Of a stretch of 64,000 nt of DNA, positions 44,498 through 53,836 are shown in pieces. Under the pieces are notes generated by a model, which saw only the letters and a program-made list of their open reading frames with translations, did not search any database and was not told the origin of the DNA. Source of the stretch: Melioribacteraceae bacterium (GTDB lineage: Bacteria; Bacteroidota; Ignavibacteria; Ignavibacteriales; Melioribacteraceae); the NCBI GenBank assembly GCA_021739765.1, contig JAIPBD010000012.1, positions 1-64,000 on the forward strand, written 5' to 3'. Made by a program: the position numbers and the translations under genes. Within the stretch, counting starts at the first letter, position 1, and each line of letters opens with the position of its first letter.

Positions 44498-46459
44498 ATG
44501 TGCGGAATTGCCGGAATCATTGATCTTAATTCGAATCACAGTATAGATCCGAATAAAATAGTACGGATGTGCGATGTAATGGAACACCGCGGACCGGATG
44601 GGGAAGGATTTTTATTCAGTTCCGAAAATCAAAATTATACTAAAGAACTAAAAACTGAGCGCCCTAACGCAAAAATCGATTATCAAAATTCAAATAGAAA
44701 TGTATGTCTCGGTCATCGTCGGTTGTCCATAATTGATTTAAGCTCAGACGCCGCCCAGCCGATGTCAAATGTTTCAAATAATCTGTGGATCGTATTTAAC
44801 GGAGAAATTTATAATCATCGGGAAATTCGAAAAGAACTCGAGCAAAATGGATTTAAGTTTAAAACGGATCATTCGGATACTGAAGTAATTCTAAATGCTT
44901 ATTCGGCGTGGGGAATTGATTCGGTCAGGAGGCTTCGGGGAATGTTTTCTTTTGTGCTGTGGGATAAGAATAATGATTTCTTCTGGTTTGTGCGAGATAG
45001 GCTTGGTATAAAACCCCTTTTCTATTCGGTGCATAATGGCCTCTTGTATTTTGCGAGTGAAATAAAAGCGATTCTCGCAGTTTCTGATATTAAACGAGAA
45101 ATTAATAATGTCGCGTTATTTGATTATCTCTCCTTTACTTCGACTGCACCCCCGGACACAATGTTTTCCGGTATTAATAAAATTGCTGCCGGCCACATGT
45201 TAAAAATTGTGAAGGGGGAAGTGTCAAATCAAATAAAATATTGGGATGCGTTAAATAGCAACATATTTGTTCAAGATTCCGAAAAGCAGATAATAGAGAA
45301 TATTTATACCGGGTTAAAAGAATCGGTTAATATTAGAAGGGAAGCGGATGTAAATTATGGGGTTCTACTTTCAGGCGGAATCGATTCCAGCGCCAATACA
45401 GCTCTACTTTCTTCTATGATTAATTCGCCTGCCAAAAGTTTTACGGTCGGGTTTAAAAATAATAATGAAGGTTATACCAATGAGTTTGAGTATGCGAGAA
45501 TTATTGCCGATCAATATAAAACCGAACATCACGAAATTGAATTAGACGAAAATGATTTTTTAGATTTTTTCCCGGCAATGATTTATCACCAGGATGAGCC
45601 GATCGCCGATACCGCGAATATTCCAATTTATTATGTTTCAAAACTCGCAAAGCAGAATGATGTTACTGTTCTGATAGGCGGAGAAGGTAGCGATGAACTT
45701 TTAATCGGATACGAACTTTGGAGGTTCGCCTCTGAATTTGATGAATTCTTTAAAAAGTATGACAGCAAAATTCTAATCAATTTTGCAAAAGTTTTGCTGG
45801 GATTACCATATTTAAAAAATAAAAGAACATTCTATTCCGGCTGGTTAGAAAATTTATCAACGGGGCAGCAAATATTTCGTGGTGGAAATGAAGTACGTTC
45901 CGAATCAGATAAGAACAGCATAATTTCCAATAATTATTGCCAAAGTCTTAATGGTTATAATTCGAACAAAACGATTAACGATTATTTTGCAAGATATAAT
46001 TCATCGGGCAGAAAGGGATTGTTGGATTGGGCAAGTTATCTGGATTTGAACTATCGCCTGCCGGAACTACTTTTAGCTCGTTTGGATCGAATGACTATGG
46101 CTGCTTCTGTTGAAGGAAGGGTTCCATTCCTCGATCACAAATTTGTTGAAATGTGTATGTCGATTGACCCTAAACTGAAGCTAAAAAATAAGACGGATAA
46201 GTACTTATTAAAACAAGCGGTTAAAGATATTTTGCCGCCGGAAATCATTTATAGACGGAAAGATGGATTTACAATTCCGTTAAAACAGTTGTTTCAAAAC
46301 GATTTTGAAAATTATTCTACCGAAGTTATCCGGGAGTTTAACAAGGCGACTAACCTCTTCGACGAAAAATACATAAATACGATTTTTGCCCAAAATTTAT
46401 CATCTGACAAATGGACGATGTTAAATTTGGCTGCTTGGTGGAAAAAGTTCATTTGTTGA
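44498..46459 (+). CDS. asnB: AsnB-type glutamine-dependent amidotransferase (1)
   Basis: Cys2 of MCGIAGIIDL is the glutaminase nucleophile; RGPDGEG, LGHRRLSIIDLS and FNGEIYNHREIR complete the N-terminal domain. The synthetase domain has the PP-loop LLSGGIDSSANTALL, HQDEPIADTANIP and GGEGSDELLIGYELW. These enzymes activate a carboxylate with ATP and transfer ammonia from glutamine. At 653 residues it is longer than housekeeping AsnB, mostly from a loop of about 20 residues at 56-75. In polysaccharide clusters such proteins are thought to amidate uronic acids or peptide-like substituents; the substrate is not known. A 92-bp spacer follows. Confidence 0.9.
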   Translation: MCGIAGIIDLNSNHSIDPNKIVRMCDVMEHRGPDGEGFLFSSENQNYTKELKTERPNAKIDYQNSNRNVCLGHRRLSIIDLSSDAAQPMSNVSNNLWIVFNGEIYNHREIRKELEQNGFKFKTDHSDTEVILNAYSAWGIDSVRRLRGMFSFVLWDKNNDFFWFVRDRLGIKPLFYSVHNGLLYFASEIKAILAVSDIKREINNVALFDYLSFTSTAPPDTMFSGINKIAAGHMLKIVKGEVSNQIKYWDALNSNIFVQDSEKQIIENIYTGLKESVNIRREADVNYGVLLSGGIDSSANTALLSSMINSPAKSFTVGFKNNNEGYTNEFEYARIIADQYKTEHHEIELDENDFLDFFPAMIYHQDEPIADTANIPIYYVSKLAKQNDVTVLIGGEGSDELLIGYELWRFASEFDEFFKKYDSKILINFAKVLLGLPYLKNKRTFYSGWLENLSTGQQIFRGGNEVRSESDKNSIISNNYCQSLNGYNSNKTINDYFARYNSSGRKGLLDWASYLDLNYRLPELLLARLDRMTMAASVEGRVPFLDHKFVEMCMSIDPKLKLKNKTDKYLLKQAVKDILPPEIIYRRKDGFTIPLKQLFQNDFENYSTEVIREFNKATNLFDEKYINTIFAQNLSSDKWTMLNLAAWWKKFIC

Positions 46460-46551
46460 TCTGGTTATAAGAATTCAAAAACGTCTGGAGATTAGTATTA
46501 ACAAATCGATGATTTCCTTTATAAAATAAATAATAGAACATTTACAATTAA

Positions 46552-47688
46552 ATGAATATTGCTCTTTTAACGGATGGTATTTATCCGGTTGTGACCGGCG
46601 GAATGCAAAAGCATTCTTATTACATGGCAAAGTTTCTTGCGCGCAAAGGAGTGCATGTAGATCTCTATTTGCTGATGCCGAAAAATGAAAAAATAGATTT
46701 ACTTCATAAATATTTTTCAGATGATGAATTAAAAAATATCACCTTTCTGGAAATTAAATTCCCAAAGCTTGTTCCATTTCCCGGGCACTATCTGCTGGAA
46801 TCATACATTTATTCAAAACGAATCTTCAGCGTAATTGAAAACCGGAAGAGAGTAGATCTCATTTATGCACAAGGATTTACGGGATGGAAGCTAATTTCAG
46901 AAAAAAAGAGAGGCGCAAAACTTCCGGTAATTTGGCTCAACTTTCATGGATTGGAAATGTTTCAAAAAGCGAAGTCACTTTCGGCAAAACTGAAACAAAT
47001 GCTATTTATAAGCACCGTTCAATCCTTGATCAAAAACGCCGATTACACAATTTCACTTGGCGGTAAGATAACAGCAATCCTTGAGAAATTTATTCCACCC
47101 AAGAAGATCATTACTTTACCGATCGGGATCGATAAAAATTGGTTGGCTGATTCTACTCAAAACGGCAATAGCATTAGAACGCTCTGTTTCATTGGAAGAT
47201 TTGAAGAAAGAAAAGGGATTCGGGAATTAAATTCCGTTTTGAAAAGTCTTCTGCCCAAATATGATTTTCATTTCGAATTTGTTGGATTTGTACCGGAAGA
47301 AATTCAGATAAAAAACAATAAGATTAAATATTATGGAACTGTTCAAGACGAACAAAAAATTAAGGAAATCCTTTTAAACTCGGATGCGCTGATTTTGCCG
47401 AGTCACGCCGAAGGTATGCCTACGGTTATTCTTGAAGCAATGTCATCCGGATGCGCGATAATTGCTACTGATGTCGGAGCTGTAAATACAATGGTGAGCA
47501 ATGAAAATGGATGGCTGATAGACATCATGAACGAAGCACAATTGTCTGACGCGATTAAAGAATTGCTTACACTGAGCGAGGATGATTTACGCACTAAAAA
47601 AAATAAATCCCGTGAATTAACGAAAGAGCATTTTATATGGGATAGCGTTATCGAAAAAACAATCTTAGAAATTGAGAGAGTAATTTGA
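46552..47688 (+). CDS. Family 4 glycosyltransferase
   Basis: GT-B fold. The N-terminal half begins NIALLTDGIYPVVTGGMQKH, the Gly-rich acceptor loop of many GT4 enzymes. The C-terminal half has TLCFIGRFEERKGIRELNS, VGFVPEE, YYGTVQDE and ADLILPSHAEGMPTVILEAM-like residues (here LILPSHAEGMPTVILEAMSS) with the retaining Glu pair, then GCAIIATDVGAVNTMVS. It is soluble and likely peripheral. It starts after a 92-bp gap that has no clear promoter, and its stop codon is overlapped by the TTG start of the next transferase. Confidence 0.89.
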   Translation: MNIALLTDGIYPVVTGGMQKHSYYMAKFLARKGVHVDLYLLMPKNEKIDLLHKYFSDDELKNITFLEIKFPKLVPFPGHYLLESYIYSKRIFSVIENRKRVDLIYAQGFTGWKLISEKKRGAKLPVIWLNFHGLEMFQKAKSLSAKLKQMLFISTVQSLIKNADYTISLGGKITAILEKFIPPKKIITLPIGIDKNWLADSTQNGNSIRTLCFIGRFEERKGIRELNSVLKSLLPKYDFHFEFVGFVPEEIQIKNNKIKYYGTVQDEQKIKEILLNSDALILPSHAEGMPTVILEAMSSGCAIIATDVGAVNTMVSNENGWLIDIMNEAQLSDAIKELLTLSEDDLRTKKNKSRELTKEHFIWDSVIEKTILEIERVI

Positions 47689-48824
47689 AAAAGAGACTTG
47701 GAACAAACTATTTCTCTTATAGTCACAACCGCAACTTTGCTTCTCTTGAACACGAGAATTATATTTTTAACAAAGGCTTAGATTTTGGAAAAATATTAAA
47801 TCACATTTATTACAAAACAAAAGGTAATAACTCGATTTATCTAAACAACATACATTTTCTCGACTTTTCATTTCGGAATAAAGCAAACCATTTTTTTAAC
47901 ACTATTAGTTTTTCAAATAAACCTTGGATCACTTCGTTTGAGTTTTATCTGCCGCGGTGGGCGGTAAAATCAAGAAATGTTAGAATGGCCGAATTGGGTT
48001 TGAATCGATTATTGCATAATAGCTGCAAAAAGCTAATCGCAATGTCAAAATATGCTTATAATGCCCAAATCATTTTTACTGAAAAGAACAGATCGGAAAT
48101 CCTGGAAGAAATCAAAAATAAAATGGTACAAATTTCTCCCTCACAAAAAATGTTGATCAGTGATATAAGTGAAAAAGGTCCACTCACGGAAAAGATAAAC
48201 TTTGTTCTGGTCGGAGCGGATTTTTTCCGGAAAGGTGGGAAGGAGGTTTTGAAAGCATTCGATAATCTGCTTTCCAAGGGGGCAAATGTTAATTTAACAA
48301 TAGTGTCATCGATGCAATTTGGAGATTACGCTTCAAAATCGACAAAGGATGATTTATTCTTCGCTAAAAAAATAATTGAAAAATATCCTGATAATATTAG
48401 TTATCACGATCATCTTGCAAATGATAAAGTAATTGAAATATTAATTAACAGTGACGTTGCCCTACTTCCATCTTATGATGAAACATACGGGTATTTTGTT
48501 CTTGAAGCCCAGGCCTCCGGGTGTCCCGTAATTACAACAAATGGTGGTGCGTTCCCGGAAATTAACTCGGCAGAACATGGATGGATGATTAACTTTGAGA
48601 AGTCTGATGAATGGGGACGGATTTTTCCCAAAGAATCTAAACAGAGGGAAAAATTTTCAAGGGAGTTGAGCGATAGTTTGGAAGCTATAGTTTTATCAAT
48701 TATGGATAACCCGGAAATCATAAGACGGAAAGGTGATCTCTGCCTTAGTCGAATTTCGGAAAATCACAATATTCTAAAAACAACGAAGAAGCTAAAATCA
48801 ATATATGATTTGGCGCTCGAATAA
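47685..48824 (+). CDS. Family 4 glycosyltransferase, diverged
   Basis: The start is TTG inside the preceding stop (TTGA). The N-terminal half is unusual: it has no Gly-rich loop, beginning KKRLGTNYFSYSHNRNFASL. The C-terminal half is a clear GT4 donor domain: NFVLVGADFFRKGGKEVLKA, YHDHLANDKVIEILINSDVA, and LLPSYDETYGYFVLEAQASG with the paired Glu residues, then CPVITTNGGAFPEIN. Enzymes of this type occur in polysaccharide clusters where the donor domain is constant and the acceptor domain is replaced. No membrane helices are seen. The sugar specificity is unknown. Confidence 0.85.
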   Translation: MKKRLGTNYFSYSHNRNFASLEHENYIFNKGLDFGKILNHIYYKTKGNNSIYLNNIHFLDFSFRNKANHFFNTISFSNKPWITSFEFYLPRWAVKSRNVRMAELGLNRLLHNSCKKLIAMSKYAYNAQIIFTEKNRSEILEEIKNKMVQISPSQKMLISDISEKGPLTEKINFVLVGADFFRKGGKEVLKAFDNLLSKGANVNLTIVSSMQFGDYASKSTKDDLFFAKKIIEKYPDNISYHDHLANDKVIEILINSDVALLPSYDETYGYFVLEAQASGCPVITTNGGAFPEINSAEHGWMINFEKSDEWGRIFPKESKQREKFSRELSDSLEAIVLSIMDNPEIIRRKGDLCLSRISENHNILKTTKKLKSIYDLALE

Positions 48825-48856
48825 ATTATTTCTACAAATTCCGGTTGAAAAATTAA

Positions 48857-49483
48857 ATGGAAAATAAAATTTTTGCACAATTTGGTTGCGGCTATTCAAA
48901 TCCTACTGGATGGATAAATTACGATTCTTCGCCAACTCTTCGATTAGAAAAATTGCCATTAATCGGAATGTTTCTAACAAAAAACGAAAGCCGGTTCCCT
49001 GAAGGAATTTTATACGGTGATATCGTGAAAGGTTTACCGTTACCGGAAAATTCTTGCGATGGATTATATTCAAGTCATGTTCTCGAACATCTGGCTTACG
49101 AGGATTTAAAGACAGCCTTGAAAAATTCCTACAAAGTGTTAAAACCGAATGGGATATTCAGAATGGTTCTGCCCGATCTCGAAACACTTGCGACTGCGTA
49201 TGTCGAATCTAACGAAGAGATTGCTTCGCATAAATTTATGAGGCATACGATTTTGGGTGTCGAAAAAAGGTCGAGAGGATTGAAAAATTTAATTATTGAA
49301 TTATTTGGAAATAGCAGGCATTTGTGGATGTGGGACTATAAAGGTCTGAGTCTGGAATTAAAAAATGCCGGATTTCGGAACATTCGAAAAGCAAAGTTTA
49401 ACGACTCATCGGAAGCGATGTTTAAAAAAGTAGAAGATGTTGATAGGTTTGAAAATGCTCTGGCAATAGAGTGTATTAAGTAA
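48857..49483 (+). CDS. SAM-dependent methyltransferase-like protein
   Basis: The 208-residue protein has FAQFGCGYSNPTGWINYDSS at the site of SAM motif I, LPLPENSCDGLYSSHVLEHL, typical of Methyltransf_11-type enzymes, and LKNSYKVLKPNGIFRMVLPD for motif III-IV. The glycine loop is FGCGYSNP rather than DxGxGxG, a form found in small methyltransferases of polysaccharide clusters. Methylation of a terminal sugar could stop chain growth and provide the cap recognised by the Wzt C-terminal domain; this is inferred from other systems. It lies 32 bp after a GT4 gene and 29 bp before the polymerase/ligase-like gene. Confidence 0.82.
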   Translation: MENKIFAQFGCGYSNPTGWINYDSSPTLRLEKLPLIGMFLTKNESRFPEGILYGDIVKGLPLPENSCDGLYSSHVLEHLAYEDLKTALKNSYKVLKPNGIFRMVLPDLETLATAYVESNEEIASHKFMRHTILGVEKRSRGLKNLIIELFGNSRHLWMWDYKGLSLELKNAGFRNIRKAKFNDSSEAMFKKVEDVDRFENALAIECIK

Positions 49484-49512
49484 ATGGTCGGCTTGAGAAA
49501 AGATAGTTTTTA

Positions 49513-50892
49513 ATGAAAGTTTTAGTAAAAAGATCGCCTTCAAATTCCCGTATAACTAAACGAATTGCGACCAGTAATTTCAATTTAACACTTTATCCCG
49601 TTATTATTATTTGGGTGTTAGTCGGGATGTACCTCGGTGCAATTGTTAATGTATTCGTTCTCGGAGCATTAGCGGTTTGGGGCTATCAAAAACGCTATTC
49701 AGAAATATTGATTGCTTTTATATTTATGCTTTTGCTATCTGATAGCAGGCATATGGCGCTTGATTTTGCTAAATCCACTAAGATGTTTTATATACTTGTA
49801 ATGGCAAGCATTATGATATTTCAACTTCCGAGTTTTAGACCATTCAATAAAATATATTTTCATTTTATACCTTTTTTTATATTCGCATTTATCTCAATTA
49901 TTTATGCCGATAGCGCATTTCAAAGTATGCAAAGGACGGTTTCTTACCTTCTCTTGATTTTGATTGTTCCGAATTATGTGCAAGCAATATTAAAAACGAA
50001 AAGAGAACAATTCTTTATTGATCTGAATATTTTCTTTCTCGGATTGTTGTTCGTTGGACTGGTCTTTCGATTAATGGCACCAGGAGTTGTAATGTTCGCT
50101 GCCGGCAGATATACAGGACTGCTGGGAAATCCAAATGGGTTGGGAATCTTTCTACTGCTTAATTTTATAATTTTCACCGTCAGCAAAAGTTACTATCCAA
50201 AACTTTTTGGTACCAAGTTTACAATTTTTGCATATTCGCTAATGGGTATATCATTAATACTCTGTGGTTCGCGAACAGCGTTATTCACTGTCTTTCTTTT
50301 TATTCTATTTAAAGAAACTTTCAAGATTTCAAGATTTTTGGGTTTGCTGTTGTTCTTCATTATTTTGATTTCCGCACAGTTGTTTATCGCGAATGTTGAA
50401 GCAATAATAACAGCGTTGAATCTTCAAGATTATCTAAGAATAGAAACCTTGGCAACCGGTTCAGGGAGACTTTTTGCATTTGAAGTTGCTTGGGAATCGA
50501 TAAAGGAAAATGTTTTTATCGGAAAGGGTTTCGGCTATACCGGTGAACTCTTCGTTAAATTCAAAGATGAATTATCACTATTGAATCACCAGGGGAATGT
50601 GCATAATTCATTTTTAACACTTTGGCTGGATACAGGACTTTGGGGCCTAATCGCGTTCGTCGGCGCATGGTTCGGGTACTTAATTAAATGGTCGCAAAAG
50701 GTATTTTTAACGATTCCAATTATTTATTCAATCTTTTTTTCAAGCTTTTTTGAATCATGGCTTTCCGCGTCTCTAAATCCATTTACTATCCAATTTTTGC
50801 TTATTATTTCAATATTTTATTACTTTAATGAAAATATAATTTCGACGAAAAAGAAAAAGATAGACTATCGGAGGGTGAAATTAAGAGCATAG
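49513..50892 (+). CDS. O-antigen ligase/polymerase-like membrane protein
   Basis: About eleven membrane helices span 459 residues. The region GRYTGLLGNPNGLGIFLLLN, then LILCGSRTALFTVFLF and, after a large periplasmic loop, GKGFGYTGELF with LNHQGNVHNSFLTLWLDTGL, matches the Wzy_C/WaaL family; HNSFLTLWLDTG holds the conserved His. Members either polymerise lipid-linked repeats or ligate glycans to an acceptor. In a cluster with an ABC exporter, ligase activity would be more usual, but the Wzc-like kinase points to polymerisation, so the role is undecided. The final residues are very basic. It overlaps the probable start of the next gene. Confidence 0.83.
   Translation: MKVLVKRSPSNSRITKRIATSNFNLTLYPVIIIWVLVGMYLGAIVNVFVLGALAVWGYQKRYSEILIAFIFMLLLSDSRHMALDFAKSTKMFYILVMASIMIFQLPSFRPFNKIYFHFIPFFIFAFISIIYADSAFQSMQRTVSYLLLILIVPNYVQAILKTKREQFFIDLNIFFLGLLFVGLVFRLMAPGVVMFAAGRYTGLLGNPNGLGIFLLLNFIIFTVSKSYYPKLFGTKFTIFAYSLMGISLILCGSRTALFTVFLFILFKETFKISRFLGLLLFFIILISAQLFIANVEAIITALNLQDYLRIETLATGSGRLFAFEVAWESIKENVFIGKGFGYTGELFVKFKDELSLLNHQGNVHNSFLTLWLDTGLWGLIAFVGAWFGYLIKWSQKVFLTIPIIYSIFFSSFFESWLSASLNPFTIQFLLIISIFYYFNENIISTKKKKIDYRRVKLRA
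50870..50874 (+). promoter_or_regulatory. Shine-Dalgarno GGAGG before a likely ATT start
   Basis: GGAGG at 50870-50874 is followed by GTGAA and then ATT at 50880. The spacing of five bases is suitable for initiation. It lies inside the end of the preceding gene, so part of the match is imposed by coding sequence, but strong Shine-Dalgarno sites are rare in this window. Confidence 0.4.
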
Positions 50893-51941
50893 TTTTTCTC
50901 TATACCGAAATGTCCGAATATTTTATCGCGTGTTTAAAGGCCCTAAGTAAGAATAAAAAATACAAAGTGGTCGTAATACATTGGTCTATAAATGAAGAAG
51001 CACCTTTCAATTTTAACCTTCCGCCCGAAGTCACTTTTTACCCGAAGCCTTCGCTTAGCAAAGAAAATTTATTATCAATCGTGGCGAAATCTAATCCGGC
51101 GGTAATTATTTCCAGCGGGTGGATTGATAAGGATTATCTAGCGGTATGCAAACAGTTTCGGAAAACTGTTCCAATTATTCTCGGGATGGATAATGTTTGG
51201 AAGGGTGGGGCCAGGCAAATAATCGGTCTTATTATCGGTCGATTATTACTCAAACGATATTTCGAATATATCTGGATTCCGGGCGAACCACAGATTTCAT
51301 ACGCCCGCAAACTAGGCTTCTCCGAAGAAAAAATGCTATTGGGAAATTATTCGGCAGATTTCAATTATTTTAATTCCCTTTATAAAGATAATTATGATAA
51401 TAAAAAGCGAAAGTTTCCTCATATATTTCTGTTTGTAGGTCGTTACATCGAAGCAAAGGGGATTCGTTTTTTGGTTGACACTTTTTCAGAATTGAAACAC
51501 GAATCAAAAGATTGGGAGCTTTGGTGCGTCGGCACCGGCGAATTGAAGGATCAATTTTATGACACTGATAAGATAAAACATCTCGGTTTCATTCAACCGC
51601 AAGACTTAAATAAAGTGATAGAGAATTCAGGCGTTTTTGTTTTGCCGTCAGAATACGATCCATGGGGAGTTGTAGTCCATGAATTTGCCACAGCCGGATT
51701 TCCACTTCTGCTTAGCACAAATGTAGGAGCAGGGACTTTGTTTGTTGAAGAAGGTGAAAACGGATTTGTATTCCCGAATAAAAACAAAACGAAGTTAATC
51801 GAACTATTTCGATTGGTAATGGATAAGTCGGATGATCAGTTATTCAAAATGTCGATTCATAGCAACAATATTGCCTCAGCGATAACACCAGAAAAATGGA
51901 CTAATACTTTGTTAACGATTCTAGCCCGGAATAAAAACTAA
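50880..51941 (+). CDS. Family 4 glycosyltransferase, probable ATT start
   Basis: The first in-frame ATG (50910) would remove the first beta-strand of the GT-B fold. Reading from the ATT at 50880, the protein starts KSIVFLYTEMSEYF, the normal N-terminal strand and loop of this GT4 subgroup, and a GGAGG lies five bases upstream. I therefore extend the gene by ten codons, with moderate confidence. The donor domain has FLFVGRYIEAKGIRFLVDT, GTGELKDQF, LGFIQPQDLNKVI and FVLPSEYDPWGVVVHEFATA, in which Asp and Glu of the EYDPWGVVVHE segment replace the more common EGFG. The stop shares a base with the start of the second AsnB gene. Confidence 0.85.
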   Translation: MKSIVFLYTEMSEYFIACLKALSKNKKYKVVVIHWSINEEAPFNFNLPPEVTFYPKPSLSKENLLSIVAKSNPAVIISSGWIDKDYLAVCKQFRKTVPIILGMDNVWKGGARQIIGLIIGRLLLKRYFEYIWIPGEPQISYARKLGFSEEKMLLGNYSADFNYFNSLYKDNYDNKKRKFPHIFLFVGRYIEAKGIRFLVDTFSELKHESKDWELWCVGTGELKDQFYDTDKIKHLGFIQPQDLNKVIENSGVFVLPSEYDPWGVVVHEFATAGFPLLLSTNVGAGTLFVEEGENGFVFPNKNKTKLIELFRLVMDKSDDQLFKMSIHSNNIASAITPEKWTNTLLTILARNKN

Positions 51942-53821
51942 TGTGTGGAATTAACGGCATATTTTCGAATCATCCGGAATCTGATAAACGTGAAATATTA
52001 AAAAGAATGAATGATCGATTGGCACATCGGGGGCCGGACGACGCGGGAATATTTGTTCAAAACCAAATCGGGCTCGGGCATCGAAGGCTTTCCATTATTG
52101 ATACTTCGAAAGCGGGTCACCAACCGATGGTCTCGGAAAATGGTAGATATACGATTACTTATAATGGCGAAATCTATAATTTTAAGAATTTACGCAACGA
52201 ACTCGCGGATTACAATTTTATAACAAATTGTGATACGGAGGTAATTCTTGCCGCTTTCAAAATCTGGGGCGAAAACTGTCTTTCTCGTTTTAATGGAATG
52301 TTCGCTTTCGCAATTTGGGATAATGTTACCAATTCATTGTTTATTGCCCGGGACCGTCTGGGAATAAAACCGTTTTATTACTATTACGAAAATGGAATGT
52401 TTGTATTTTCCTCCGAAATACGAAGTCTGCTTGCAAGTGATTGTGTACCCAAAAAACTTAGCCATTCATGCTTGCCGGAATATCTTCAATATCAGACAAT
52501 ACATTCTCCAAATACCATCATTGAAAATATTAGAATGCTTGAAGCCGGCAGTTATATGACTCTCGCGAGCGGTGAATTAGAGATTCATAAATATTGGGAA
52601 CCGATAAATTATGTTGATTCATCGAAGTTTAGCGCAACTTATGATGATTGTAAACTGGAAGTGAGAAATAAACTTTATGAATCGGTAGAACGAAGAATGG
52701 TTGCTGATGTTCCTTTTGGTGCGTTCCTTTCCGGCGGTATAGATTCGAGTATTGTCGTTGCTCTAATGAGTAAGATCAGTCAAAATAAGGTTAAAACATT
52801 TTCAATAAATTTTGAGTATGAAGAATTTAGTGAAGCTCAATACTCACGGGAAATTTCAAAACTTTATGGTACGGAGCATAATGAAATTACTATCTCGGCT
52901 GATGATATAATTCAAAATATAGGCCACGCGATATCACAAATCGATCATCCTACCGGTGACGCAATAAACAATTTTATTATTTCTGAAAAGACAAAAAATG
53001 CCGGAATTACAATGGCGCTTTCCGGTTTGGGTGGCGACGAACTCTTTGCCGGATATGATTACTTTCGTCAAAATTTAATATTACACAAATATAGCGCGAT
53101 TACGAGTATTCCCACTTTTCTCAGATCAATGATGGGAAACACTCTTTGTAAAATTAAACCAAGTATTCAAACAGCAAAAATCCGGAATTTGTTAAAATTA
53201 GAAAAATGGGAATTAGAAAATACATATCCCGTTTCCCGTGAAGTCTATTTTCAAGAAGAGCTTTCGGAGTTATTTCGAGAACTTGGACCGAATCAAAATA
53301 TTGTGCATGAAATTATAAAATCAATTTCGGTTAATAAAAAATGGGATAATACAAATTTGTTGATCAGTAAAATTAGCGTAAGTGAAATTTCCACTTATTT
53401 GCAGAATATTCTATTACGTGATACCGACCAAATGAGTATGGCAAGTGCCCTCGAGGTAAGGGTTCCGTTTCTCGATCATGAACTTGTTGAATATGTGCTT
53501 TCCATTCCTGATGAATTTAAGTACCCGCACTCTCCCAAAAAACTGCTCGTTGATGCTACAGCTGATTTAATTCCTCCGGGAATTGTTAACAGACCAAAAA
53601 TGGGTTTTCTGTTCCCCTGGAGCATTTGGATGAAAAACGACTTAAAATCATTTTGCGAAAACAGTTTGAATGAATTAAAACTCTTAAATATATTTCATGA
53701 ATCGGCGCTTGATTCACTCTGGAATAGATTTCTAAATAACGATCCGATGGTGAATTGGGCAAGAATTTGGATGCTGATTGTTCTTCAAAAATGGATTCAA
53801 GAAAATGATATTGTTGTTTAA
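51941..53821 (+). CDS. asnB: AsnB-type glutamine-dependent amidotransferase (2)
   Basis: The N-terminal glutaminase is complete: Cys2 in MCGINGIFSN, HRGPDDAGI, LGHRRLSIIDTS and YNGEIYNFKNL. The PP-loop FLSGGIDSSIVVALM, HPTGDAINNFIIS and GLGGDELFAGYDYF make up the synthetase site. It has 626 residues and lacks the extra loop near residue 60 of the first AsnB, so the two were probably acquired or diverged separately. GDAINN replaces the DEP residues seen in copy 1, hinting at a different substrate pocket. It overlaps the preceding transferase (TAATG) and is followed by another GT4 after 15 bp. It is probably a glycan- or precursor-amidating enzyme rather than the housekeeping asparagine synthetase. 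Confidence 0.9.
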   Translation: MCGINGIFSNHPESDKREILKRMNDRLAHRGPDDAGIFVQNQIGLGHRRLSIIDTSKAGHQPMVSENGRYTITYNGEIYNFKNLRNELADYNFITNCDTEVILAAFKIWGENCLSRFNGMFAFAIWDNVTNSLFIARDRLGIKPFYYYYENGMFVFSSEIRSLLASDCVPKKLSHSCLPEYLQYQTIHSPNTIIENIRMLEAGSYMTLASGELEIHKYWEPINYVDSSKFSATYDDCKLEVRNKLYESVERRMVADVPFGAFLSGGIDSSIVVALMSKISQNKVKTFSINFEYEEFSEAQYSREISKLYGTEHNEITISADDIIQNIGHAISQIDHPTGDAINNFIISEKTKNAGITMALSGLGGDELFAGYDYFRQNLILHKYSAITSIPTFLRSMMGNTLCKIKPSIQTAKIRNLLKLEKWELENTYPVSREVYFQEELSELFRELGPNQNIVHEIIKSISVNKKWDNTNLLISKISVSEISTYLQNILLRDTDQMSMASALEVRVPFLDHELVEYVLSIPDEFKYPHSPKKLLVDATADLIPPGIVNRPKMGFLFPWSIWMKNDLKSFCENSLNELKLLNIFHESALDSLWNRFLNNDPMVNWARIWMLIVLQKWIQENDIVV

Positions 53822-53836
53822 TCTTAATTAATAATC

